Origin: an uncultured Granulosicoccus sp.
Lineage (GTDB): Bacteria > Pseudomonadota > Gammaproteobacteria > Granulosicoccales > Granulosicoccaceae
Assembly (NCBI GenBank): GCA_947495035.1
Contig: CANLXI010000017.1
Location: 89,454 to 153,453 of the forward strand
Reading direction: 5' to 3'
DNA length: 64,000 nt
Of the stretch, positions 34,381-42,432 are shown piece by piece. Position numbers and translations under genes: made by a program. The notes beneath the pieces were generated by a model. The model had not been told where the DNA came from and searched no databases. It worked only from the letters and a program-made list of their open reading frames with translations. Every line of letters begins with the position of its first letter. Within the stretch, counting starts at the first letter, position 1.

Positions 34381-35043
34381 ATGACTATCAGGTGGCTGCT
34401 CTTCAGGATTCTGAACACGGTATGCCGAAGCGATATCACGCACGTCTTGTGGCGTGGCAGATCAGTGCAGGCCATCGACCCACTTGACACGAACTGTGAA
34501 TGCCGTTGGCTGACAGAGGCCGATCTCGAGCAGTTGCGCCACGATACGGATTTCCGGATAACGCCATCATTCATCGAGGATTATCGCCGGTATGGTTTTC
34601 TGGGTGTCATCGCCTGCGTCGATGAGCAGCCAGCGGGCCTCCTGTTTCTGGTAGCCGACAGGGTTGCCGCCCGGCATAACAGCGCCGGATCGGTATTCAG
34701 CGGTATTGCCGTGGAGCTGCCGCCGGGGGTCTTCTTCCTGTTCAAGGTCTTCGTCAAGGAGGCCGTTCGTGGCCGGCGAATCAATGCAGCGATGCTCCGC
34801 TTTGCCGAAACACAAGTACAGCATCCTCCCATGGAGGCCATCATCACCACCACCGACTGGACCAACCAGTCGTTTCTCAAGAGTGTGGAATCGCTGGGTT
34901 TCCAGCGCTGCGCCATGGCCTCGGAATTTGTCATCAGAGGCAAGCACTTCCATCGATTGCCTCGTCCTTTCGATCCGCAGGGCGGGCAGCCTTTGCCGGC
35001 AAATTCGGCCCGGGAAGCCGTCAGGTTCGTTGTCGATGCGTGA
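34381..35043 (+). CDS. GNAT-like N-acetyltransferase
   Basis: A 220-residue protein with an acetyltransferase-like core (LPPGVFFLFKVFVKEAVRGRRINAAMLRF, acetyl-CoA loop region about residues 120-150, then IITTTDWTNQSFLKSVESLGF). The ribosome site AGGTG precedes the start by 8 nt. No closely related named family is recognised and the acceptor is unknown. It is divergent from the JmjC gene. Confidence 0.7.
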   Translation: MTIRWLLFRILNTVCRSDITHVLWRGRSVQAIDPLDTNCECRWLTEADLEQLRHDTDFRITPSFIEDYRRYGFLGVIACVDEQPAGLLFLVADRVAARHNSAGSVFSGIAVELPPGVFFLFKVFVKEAVRGRRINAAMLRFAETQVQHPPMEAIITTTDWTNQSFLKSVESLGFQRCAMASEFVIRGKHFHRLPRPFDPQGGQPLPANSAREAVRFVVDA

Positions 35044-35198
35044 AGACCGCTTGCCGGTGAGTTCGGGGCGTGAGCTGATGCAGGCAGTTGTGCATCAACG
35101 CTACTGCCGAGCGTTGCGATAATACAGCGCCGCTCCTGTCAACCAGACCACGGTGAAAGTGTTGTCGCCGAGCAGAGGTGATTCAGGAGTATTTTGAT

Positions 35199-35211
35199 GT
35201 TATAACGTATC
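35199..35211 (+). promoter_or_regulatory. 13-bp motif GTTATAACGTATC upstream of the first peptide-type binding protein
   Basis: An AT-rich 13-mer containing the perfect palindrome GTTATAAC, 20 nt before the start codon of the binding-protein gene. The identical 13-mer occurs, in the same orientation relative to its gene, at 58546-58558 ahead of the second such transporter. It is likely a regulator-binding or promoter element. Confidence 0.6.
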
Positions 35212-35231
35212 ACTTGCTTACTGGAGCCAGT

Positions 35232-36770
35232 ATGTCCATCAGAGTCGATACACGAAAACTGCTTGCCGCCCTGCTCATGACCGGGGTTGCCCTGTCGTTT
35301 CCGGTTGCAGCTCAGGAGCGAAGCAATGTCACCATTGCCTCTCCCTGGGAGGTCGCCAGCGCAGATCCGGCTGTGGCAGGCTTTGCCATACAGAAACTGC
35401 AGATCATGGAAAATCTGGTCGATGCGGATGTGCATGGCAAGTTGCGACCGGGCCTTGCCACCGAATGGTCGGCCTCCGCTGATGGTCTGACCTGGACGTT
35501 TACCCTGCGTGATGGTGTGCGCTTCCACGATGGCAGCGAGTTGACGGCGGACAATGCAACGCAGGCCTTGAATCGATCCTTCGAGCAACCAGGGGTGCTG
35601 TCCAAGGCGCCGATATCCGGTATCACGGCCGGGGATGGTGTGGTCATTGTTCAGCTCGAGAGCGCCTTTGCGTCACTGCCTTCATTGCTGGCACACGCCA
35701 CGACGGTCATCCCCGCACCGTCTGCGCTGGATGCAGATGGGGTACCCAGCGAGCTGATCGGAACCGGGCCGTTTCGGGTCACGCAATTCTCTCCCCCGCA
35801 ATCGATAGACATGGAGCGCTTCGACAACTACTGGGGAGAGGCGCCGGCGATCGAAACGGCGAGCTATCTCGCCGCCGGACGCGCCGAGACACGGGCTCTG
35901 CTGGCCGAGAGTGGCGATGCCGATCTGGTGTTCACGCTGGACCCGGCGGGCTTTGCCCGTCTGGCCGATGTGGGTGAAGTACAGACCGAGGCCGTTGCCA
36001 TTCCGCGCGTCATGATGTTGAAGGTCAACGCGGCCCATCCCTTTCTGGATGATCCGCGTGCTCGCCAGGCGTTGAGTCTTGCCATCGACCGAGCAGGTAT
36101 TGCAACGGCCATCAACCGTTTTCCCGAAGGTGCCGCCACGCAACTGTTTCCGCCGGTGCTGGCCGGATGGCACGATCAGACACTGAGCCCGCTGAATACG
36201 GATCCCGCTGCCGCCCGGGCGCTCCTGGCCGAACTGGGCTGGAGCGAAGGCGAAGACGGTATCCTTGTGCGAGAGGGAGAGCGATTCAGCCTGGAATTGA
36301 GAACATTCCCCGACCGACCAGAGTTGCCTCTGATCGCCGCGGCACTTCAGGATCAATGGCGTGGCATCGGTATCGAGCTGGACGTCAATGTGTCCAATTA
36401 TTCGATCATTCCCGAGGGGCACAAGGACGGCACATTGGAAGTGGCTCTGTATGCCCGCAACTATGGACTGACTCCGGACCCCATTGGTACCGTGCTGCAG
36501 GATTTTGCTGCGGGAGGCGGTGACTGGGGCGCCATGGGCTGGCAGAGCGACGCAGTGGCCGGTGCGCTGGATACCATCGCAAGCTCTACCGATCTGGCCC
36601 AGCGCACCGAGGCCATCAGCACGGTAGTCAGCAGTCTGCATGCCGAGTTGCCGGTGATTCCCGTTACCTGGTACCAGCACACGGTAGCCATTGCCGACGG
36701 CTTGCAGGGTGTGGTCATCGATCCGCTGCAACGCTCCTACGGGCTCAGTGAGATCTCTTGGGCGAAATGA
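35232..36770 (+). CDS. Peptide/nickel-type ABC transporter substrate-binding protein (family 5)
   Basis: A 512-residue periplasmic binding protein of the DppA/NikA/OppA family. Signal peptide KLLAALLMTGVALSFPVAAQ is followed by the family pattern LRPGLATEWSASADGLTWTF, LRDGVRFHDGSELTADN and ARQALSLAIDRAG. The start at 35232 lies directly before the signal peptide; the upstream in-frame ATG gives no sensible leader. It overlaps the first permease gene by ATGA. The ligand (peptide, opine, nickel chelate or sugar) cannot be told from the sequence. Confidence 0.93.
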   Translation: MSIRVDTRKLLAALLMTGVALSFPVAAQERSNVTIASPWEVASADPAVAGFAIQKLQIMENLVDADVHGKLRPGLATEWSASADGLTWTFTLRDGVRFHDGSELTADNATQALNRSFEQPGVLSKAPISGITAGDGVVIVQLESAFASLPSLLAHATTVIPAPSALDADGVPSELIGTGPFRVTQFSPPQSIDMERFDNYWGEAPAIETASYLAAGRAETRALLAESGDADLVFTLDPAGFARLADVGEVQTEAVAIPRVMMLKVNAAHPFLDDPRARQALSLAIDRAGIATAINRFPEGAATQLFPPVLAGWHDQTLSPLNTDPAAARALLAELGWSEGEDGILVREGERFSLELRTFPDRPELPLIAAALQDQWRGIGIELDVNVSNYSIIPEGHKDGTLEVALYARNYGLTPDPIGTVLQDFAAGGGDWGAMGWQSDAVAGALDTIASSTDLAQRTEAISTVVSSLHAELPVIPVTWYQHTVAIADGLQGVVIDPLQRSYGLSEISWAK

Positions 36771-37729
36771 GCCTGAAACTTGCGCCCTGGGCGCGATCGC
36801 TCGTGTCCATCCTTGCCGGGCGAGGCCTTCAGGCGCTGGTGGTGGCTCTGGTGGTCGGTGTCGTCAGCTTCATCATGATGCAGGCCTTGCCGGGGGATGC
36901 CTCCTATCGCATTGCGGCCGGGCGTTATGGCTACGACATGATGGATGCGGCGGCCGCCGAAGCAGTCAGGCTCGAACTGGGTCTTGATAGTCCATGGTGG
37001 ATACAACTCAAAGCCTGGTTGGCTGAGCTTGCCACCTTTGATCTGGGCCGCTCGCATGTGTACGGTTCGCCCGTCATCAACGAAGTGGCAACGCAACTCC
37101 GCTACTCCTTGTTGCTGGCCGGAGGTGCCGTGCTTGCCTCTCTCCTGATTGCCTTGCCTGTGGGAATCGCCGCTGGTCTGCGACCCGGCGGGGTAGTGGA
37201 TCGTATCAGTCTTGCCGTGTCGATCTTTCTGCGTGCCATACCTGCATTTGCCCTGGGGATCGTGCTGGTGCTGGTCTTTGCCGTGCAGCTTGATCTGTTA
37301 CCGGTGGCAGGCTTCCGCGGGCCGCAGTATCTGATTCTGCCCTCATTGACACTGGGATTGGGCCTTGCTGCCGTATCTTCCCGAGTGGTTCGCGATGCCG
37401 TGGCGGACGCCATGTCGGCGGAGTGGCGCCTGTTTGCGCGAACGAAAGGTCTTACGGCCCGCCGGACCGTATTGAGCCACGTGATGCGAAACGCCTCCCT
37501 GCCGGTGGTTGCCTATGTCGGTGTACAGGGCGCCTATCTCATAGAGGGTGTGGTGATTGTCGAAACGGTGTTTGCGTGGCCGGGTATCGGTCATGCGCTG
37601 GTGCATGCCATCTTCGGGCGCGATGTGGCCATGGTACAAGGCACCGCGCTGGCCCTGGGCCTGATCTATGTGGGGCTGAACCTCTGCATTGATCTGACTT
37701 GCCGACTGATAGATCCTCGAAGCGCATGA
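36767..37729 (+). CDS. Peptide/nickel-type ABC transporter permease 1 (DppB/NikB type)
   Basis: A 320-residue inner-membrane protein with about six helices and the EAA-type motif in FARTKGLTARRTVLSHVMRNA followed by LPVVAYVG. The N-terminal PGDASYRIAAGRYG region after the first helix is typical of DppB. Start and stop overlap both neighbours by ATGA. Confidence 0.94.
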   Translation: MSLKLAPWARSLVSILAGRGLQALVVALVVGVVSFIMMQALPGDASYRIAAGRYGYDMMDAAAAEAVRLELGLDSPWWIQLKAWLAELATFDLGRSHVYGSPVINEVATQLRYSLLLAGGAVLASLLIALPVGIAAGLRPGGVVDRISLAVSIFLRAIPAFALGIVLVLVFAVQLDLLPVAGFRGPQYLILPSLTLGLGLAAVSSRVVRDAVADAMSAEWRLFARTKGLTARRTVLSHVMRNASLPVVAYVGVQGAYLIEGVVIVETVFAWPGIGHALVHAIFGRDVAMVQGTALALGLIYVGLNLCIDLTCRLIDPRSA

Positions 37730-38562
37730 ATGACGTGACTACTGGTGTTGCACTGCCAGGCAGCAGACAGCGACCAGCACTCGGTGCATCCCGGCTGGCA
37801 GGTCTGATACTGTTTGGCCTGCTGGCAGGCGCGGCTGTTATCGGGCCGGATCTGGTGGGTCATGACCCGGCCACGCAGTCCTTGCTCGATGCGCGACAGG
37901 GCCCCAGTGCACAGCATCTGCTGGGTACGGATCATCTGGGCCGTGACATGGCGGCACGCCTGTTGTCGGGCGCGCGCTTGTCCATGGGACTGGCTCTGCT
38001 CTCGATCATCTCGGCCGGGATTCCGGGAACATTGCTGGGTGTGCTTGCCGCCAGGTCAGGTGGGTGGACAGATCGGCTGCTGAGCGCCTTTGCCGATGCA
38101 GTACTGGCATTGCCGGGCTTGTTGCTGGTGCTGATGCTCGCTGCCATTGCACCGGGTTCCTGGTGGGCCCTGTATGTCGGTATCTCGTTGACGCTCTGGG
38201 TCGAGTACTTCCGCTATACGCGTCAGCGTGCCCGTGTCGTGCTGCGTTCGCCGCAAGTCGAAGCGTCTCGCATGCTGGGTCTTGGACCGTGGCTGATCCT
38301 GCGTCGTCATCTTGTTCCCGAAATCGGTCCGGGTCTGCTGACCATTGCCGCCTTTGGTGCCGCCACCGCTGTCACTGCGGTGGCGGCTCTCGGTTTCGTC
38401 AGTGTCGGAATTCGACCGCCACAGGCCGAGTGGGGTGTGATGATGACCGAACTGTTGCCCTACTGGCGTGAAGCTCCCTGGCTGATTCTGCAGCCGGTGG
38501 CTGCACTCGTGCTGACGGTACTGGCCTTGCATCTGAGTGTCGGCGGAATGAGGCGTCCATGA
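37726..38562 (+). CDS. Peptide/nickel-type ABC transporter permease 2 (DppC/NikC type)
   Basis: A 278-residue permease with six helices. The diagnostic GTDHLGRDMAARLLSGAR follows the first periplasmic segment, and the EAA loop is EASRMLGLGPWLILRRHLVP. An ATGA overlap on each side couples it to permease 1 and the ATPase. It pairs with permease 1 to form the channel. Confidence 0.94.
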   Translation: MNDVTTGVALPGSRQRPALGASRLAGLILFGLLAGAAVIGPDLVGHDPATQSLLDARQGPSAQHLLGTDHLGRDMAARLLSGARLSMGLALLSIISAGIPGTLLGVLAARSGGWTDRLLSAFADAVLALPGLLLVLMLAAIAPGSWWALYVGISLTLWVEYFRYTRQRARVVLRSPQVEASRMLGLGPWLILRRHLVPEIGPGLLTIAAFGAATAVTAVAALGFVSVGIRPPQAEWGVMMTELLPYWREAPWLILQPVAALVLTVLALHLSVGGMRRP

Positions 38563-39965
38563 AAATGAATGCGGTAGACATCATGGAAACGACGGTAGCA
38601 GTCAGGGAGTTGTGCGTTCACGTGGGGTCAACCCTGCTCATGGGGCCTGTCAGCTTCTCGGTTGCCGCCGGTGAAACCCTGGTGGTCATGGGGGAGACGG
38701 GGGCCGGCAAGAGCCTGATTGCTCAGGCCATTCTGGGTACCTTGCCAGATCAGTTGCATGCCACTGGCGAAATAGATGTCAACGGCTTGCGAGTCGATAA
38801 CCTCGCCCCGGAGATTCGTGCTGCGAGCTGGGGGCGACAGATTGCCGCGCTGCCCCAGGAACCCTGGCGCGCACTCAGTCCGCTCAAGCGCTCAGCCAGA
38901 CATGTGCGCGAGACCTATCGCCATGTGGGTCGGCAGCCCGATCCGGCAGCGAGCTGCGCCCGGGCCTTCGACGCATTGGGACTGGTGGGCGCAGAAGAAC
39001 GTTTGCCGGGTGAGCTGTCTGGTGGCATGGCCCAGCGTGTCGCCTTTGCTGCCGCTACCGCCGGTGGTGCGCCGATATTGCTGGCGGATGAACCTACCAA
39101 GGGACTGGATACCGATCGCCGTGCACGAGTTGTAGAATTATTGTCTGCCGTGCCCCAACAAGGCGGCACCTTGATCGCCATAACCCACGAAGTGGCCGTG
39201 GCACGAGCCCTGGGTGGCAAGCTGATCGTGCTGCGAGAAGGCAAGGTGGTGGAGCAGGGCGACACGCGCACCATTCTGACGGCACCTGCCCATGCCTACA
39301 CGCAGGAACTGATTGCCGCAGATCCATCCAGCTGGGCACAAGCGGCACCAGCGGCAGTCGGCAAGGTATTGCTGAAAGCACAGGATGTGTCGGTGGAGCG
39401 TGCCGGGCATCGACTGATCAGGAATCTCGACCTGCGCGTGCACGAAGGCGAGCGTGTGGCGCTGGTCGGACCCAGTGGCGTGGGCAAGACCAGCTTGCTG
39501 GATACCCTGGCCGGATTGCTTGCGCCTGCGAACGGTTCGGTGCAACGCGCCGGGGGGCTTGGACCCAGGGCCGTGCAGAAGCTCTATCAGGATCCTCCCA
39601 CGGCCTTTCCACAACACATCTCCCTTGAAGTGAGTTTGCGGGATGCCGCGCGCCTCAACGGTACTCCGTGGAGCGAGGTGGAAGATCTGCTGGCTCGCCT
39701 CGCGGTGCCATTGTCATTGCTGGCCCGCCGCCCGGATGCGGTGTCAGGTGGCGAACTGCAACGCCTTGCACTGGCGCGTGCTTTGTCGGCTCGCCCCAGT
39801 GTGCTGCTCGCCGATGAGCCCACTTCACGGCTGGACCCGATTACCCAGGCCCGCACCCTCGAGATGCTCGCTGACATCGCGGACGCCCGCCGTCTGGGCG
39901 TCATTCTGGTCACGCACGATGCTCATATTGCGGAGCGTTGGGCGCATCGCTGCGTGGGCTTGTAG
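38559..39965 (+). CDS. Fused tandem ABC ATPase of the peptide/nickel transporter (DppD-DppF type)
   Basis: A 468-residue protein with two complete nucleotide-binding domains in one chain. Walker A motifs are GETGAGKS (45-52) and GPSGVGKT (about 304-311); signatures are LSGGMAQR and VSGGELQR; Walker B strands are ILLADEPTKGLD and VLLADEPTSRLD. In most systems these are two proteins. It is the last gene of its operon and the only ATPase of this family in the window, so it may also serve the second, ATPase-less transporter at 55284-58473. Confidence 0.94.
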   Translation: MKMNAVDIMETTVAVRELCVHVGSTLLMGPVSFSVAAGETLVVMGETGAGKSLIAQAILGTLPDQLHATGEIDVNGLRVDNLAPEIRAASWGRQIAALPQEPWRALSPLKRSARHVRETYRHVGRQPDPAASCARAFDALGLVGAEERLPGELSGGMAQRVAFAAATAGGAPILLADEPTKGLDTDRRARVVELLSAVPQQGGTLIAITHEVAVARALGGKLIVLREGKVVEQGDTRTILTAPAHAYTQELIAADPSSWAQAAPAAVGKVLLKAQDVSVERAGHRLIRNLDLRVHEGERVALVGPSGVGKTSLLDTLAGLLAPANGSVQRAGGLGPRAVQKLYQDPPTAFPQHISLEVSLRDAARLNGTPWSEVEDLLARLAVPLSLLARRPDAVSGGELQRLALARALSARPSVLLADEPTSRLDPITQARTLEMLADIADARRLGVILVTHDAHIAERWAHRCVGL

Positions 39966-40117
39966 TCGATCGGAGACATTCTGCGTCTGATTCTGCGACA
40001 AGGCCGCCCCGAAAAAACCTCCGAGCGCGACTGTATTCACCGATCTACCGTGTTTCTGGTTCGCGTCTTCATGTCCCATTGAGGTTAGGATATTGCCAGG
40101 ACTCATTGGAGAACAAA

Positions 40118-40486
40118 ATGATTCATGGTGCGGCGATCGCTTATGCCCTGATAATCGTCGGCGTCATCGCCTTCCAGTTCTGTTTGATGGCGGGGGCCCC
40201 CTGGGGTCGTTTGACTCAGGGCGGGCAGCATCCTGGGGCACTGCCGTTGTCCGGTCGAATGGTCGCTGCCATCTCGGTGGTTCTGCTGGTTTTCATGGCG
40301 GGCTCCATCCTGTCGGCAGCGAAAATCTGGGTTAACTGGCCACGATGGATGGGCTGGGTTGCCCTCGGCATTCAGGCGCTGTCCACCTTGCTCAACTGGA
40401 TTACTCCATCACGTTCCGAGCGTTTGCTGTGGGCGCCCGTGACGAGCGTGATGCTGACATTGGCGCTATTGGTCATGCTTGACTGA
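40118..40486 (+). CDS. Small four-helix membrane protein
   Basis: A 122-residue hydrophobic protein with four predicted transmembrane helices and a GRLTQGGQHPGALP loop after the first. GGAGAAC precedes the start at 40118. Similar small proteins are annotated only as hypothetical membrane proteins, and no function is assigned. It stands alone between the transporter operon and the repeat at 40585. Confidence 0.75.
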   Translation: MIHGAAIAYALIIVGVIAFQFCLMAGAPWGRLTQGGQHPGALPLSGRMVAAISVVLLVFMAGSILSAAKIWVNWPRWMGWVALGIQALSTLLNWITPSRSERLLWAPVTSVMLTLALLVMLD

Positions 40487-40584
40487 CGCTCAAGGCGTGT
40501 GGCAACGCACTGCACCGGGACGCCGTGTCGCAGCGGCGGCATGATGATAGCCGGCGCTGATGGCAGGAGTACAGAGTCGGGTAA

Positions 40585-40715
40585 CTAACCGTTATCCACA
40601 AATCCTGTGGATAACCGTGTGGATGAACAAGGTATAGATGGTTGGAGCGGTGTTGGGGTCATGCTCTCGTCATTCTGTCCAAAAGTTGCGCACCCGCGGG
40701 GCGGGATTTTCTGCT
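40585..40715. repeat. Dispersed 131-bp repeat with inverted DnaA boxes, copy 1
   Basis: Nearly all of the 313-bp gap 40487-40799 that is not plain spacer. It contains TTATCCACA (40592-40600) and, 5 nt later, TGTGGATAA (40606-40614). These are two perfect DnaA boxes facing each other as a hairpin-capable palindrome, followed by a third imperfect box TGTGGATGA. It aligns over its whole length with 50604-50735 at roughly 88% identity by eye. No reading frame is conserved. Confidence 0.85.
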
Positions 40716-40799
40716 AGCACTCTCAAGCATCATTGGCCCCACTAGTCAGCGTACCGGCACGGGTGGGTATCGCTTGCAACCAATCCGCCAGCCCTGGAG

Positions 40800-41657
40800 T
40801 TACAGGTCGATTCTCAAGCCGTCTGTTCCGACATGCAAAGCTCCGTCCCAATGGTCCGCCACCGCGTTTTTCCAGTCCTGTTCGCCGTAGTCAGGGTCAT
40901 CCGAGGGGATGAGGTGAGACAGGGCCAGTTGGCGTACACCTGCGTTGGAGGCGGTTCTGGCGGCGTCATGTGCGAAGGTGTGTGATCGCAACCAGTGCTC
41001 CATCAGCTTGTCACTGCCGTTGCCGACACGTTCCAGCAAGGCGGGCAGGGCGCTTTCCAGCATGGCCTCATGAACCAGCAAGTCAGCGTCTCGGGCAAAA
41101 TCCTCCAGAGCGGTTATCGGTGCGGTATCGCCGGAAAAGACCACGTGCTTCGATGTGCCTTTGAATGACAGCGCAAAGCAATCGATCAATGGCGGGTGTT
41201 CGGTGCGAATGGCAGACACCGTCAGTCCGTCTTGTTGCATCACGACGCCTTCATCGATGACATGTATCTGCAGCAGGGTGCGTAGATCCGGACGCCCTTC
41301 ATCCTCAATCCGCAAGTCGATGTCCGCTTTCATGGAGGCAAGGAAACCGTCCCAGTAATCGTTCAGGCCAGCAGGCCCCCAGACATCCACACTGGTTTTC
41401 AATCCGGCAGTCCATGCCGTGTGCAGCAGTGGGCCGAGTTCCAGATAGTGATCCGAGTGCAGGTGGGTGATGAAGATCCTGGAAAGCGTCTTCAATTGCA
41501 CGCCCTGGTCGACAAGCCCTCGGGTTACCCCGAGAGCGCAATCCACAACCATCTGTTGCCCGTCCAGGCAGAGCAGGTTGGAGGTGGGCATGGAGGAGCC
41601 GGGCCGAATGGCAGGCCCGCCCTTGGTGCCCAACAGGGCCACGTAGTTCCGAGACAT
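40800..41657 (-). CDS. MBL-fold metallo-hydrolase (RNase Z/arylsulfatase-like)
   Basis: A 285-residue metallo-beta-lactamase-fold hydrolase. The zinc motif HLHSDH is near residues 65-70, FSGDTAP supplies the bridging Asp, and LSHLIP the final His. A long insertion between them is as in AtsA/RNase Z-like enzymes of small-molecule metabolism. Its role is unknown. Downstream of its start region lie decayed gene fragments, so it may be the survivor of a lost catabolic cluster. Confidence 0.87.
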   Translation of the reverse strand: MSRNYVALLGTKGGPAIRPGSSMPTSNLLCLDGQQMVVDCALGVTRGLVDQGVQLKTLSRIFITHLHSDHYLELGPLLHTAWTAGLKTSVDVWGPAGLNDYWDGFLASMKADIDLRIEDEGRPDLRTLLQIHVIDEGVVMQQDGLTVSAIRTEHPPLIDCFALSFKGTSKHVVFSGDTAPITALEDFARDADLLVHEAMLESALPALLERVGNGSDKLMEHWLRSHTFAHDAARTASNAGVRQLALSHLIPSDDPDYGEQDWKNAVADHWDGALHVGTDGLRIDL

Positions 41658-41668
41658 GTCTGTTCCTC

Positions 41669-41923
41669 AGGCAGCTTTCAAGCCGGCGTCGAGCGCCGAC
41701 AGGATGGTGGTGCAATCCTGTTCAGTCAGCACCAGCGGGGAGAGAGTATCAGATTGGGGCCGGATGCTCTGACCATGGCCCCGGCCTGGTACGCACGCTC
41801 TTGAACCGTGTCGGTTCTGCCAGCATCGATAGGTGTTTTCGTTGCGCGATCGCTGACCATTTCAATGGCCGCCATCAAGCCATGGCCTCCACCAACATCA
41901 CCGATGATGTCAATTCGTTCCAT
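41669..41923 (-). pseudogene. C-terminal remnant of a class III aminotransferase, frameshifted
   Basis: Minus-strand sequence reads IGDVGGGHGLMAAIEMVSD, then YQAGAMVRASGPNLILSP, the C-terminal region of class III (PLP-dependent) aminotransferases. A one-base frameshift after ILSP (about 41750) moves the continuation (PLVLTEQD, then ALDAGLKAA and a stop at about 41669) into another frame. The N-terminal three quarters are absent. Confidence 0.7.
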
Positions 41924-41938
41924 CAGAAGGACTCATCG

Positions 41939-42427
41939 CTTCAGAAGTTGACAATAACACGATACCGGCTGCCGAAATGATTCCGCTTCTGGCCTTGGGC
42001 ATTCCCGGTGAGGCGTTGACTGCCATGATGCTGTCCGTTTTCTGCGTGCACAATTGGAAGGCATGTCCGTGCCTGCATCGGATGGCGGTTTGATGGATGT
42101 CCCATCTCCGATCAATGGACAGGTGTTGACGCAAGTTGCCAGAGGCACGGCGGAAGACATGCGCTCTACCATTGCTTCTGCCCGGTCGGCGTTCGAGGAC
42201 AAAGGCTGGTCTGGCCAAGCGCCGGCGGTGCGCAGGAAAGTCCTGCTCAGGTGAGCCGATCTGATTGAGGTGGGTCTGAAACTGTTCCTGTCAGAGCTGC
42301 TGGCAGGTTTGCCAACGGAGGTGGAAACGCAAAGGCTGGATTGCCACATCAATGACGAGGAGTTTGTCGAGCATGCGCTGAGGACTTTTGACGACGGGTG
42401 CGCAAGAGGCATCGTGGTGAGCTAGCG
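41939..42427 (+). pseudogene. Patchwork of fragments: TctA permease, aldehyde dehydrogenase, unknown C-terminus
   Basis: Three unrelated pieces follow each other. 41939-42055 encodes SEVDNNTIPAAEMIPLLALG and continues IPGEALTAMM, a piece of a TctA-type tricarboxylate transporter. 42060-42254 resembles an aldehyde dehydrogenase N-terminus (VPASDGGLMDVPSPINGQ), interrupted by TGA where LLRLADLIE would be expected. After ADLIE the frame continues into a different C-terminus (LDCHINDEEFVEHALRTFDD, possibly UPF0261/Tm-1-like). Junctions within one to a few bases suggest sequential deletions; none of these can be functional. Confidence 0.65.
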
Positions 42428-42432
42428 TATCC

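Noticed and set aside
40585..40715. Chromosomal origin of replication
   Set aside because: DnaA boxes are present, but the same element occurs elsewhere in the window and no dnaA, dnaN, gidA or AT-rich unwinding region is adjacent.
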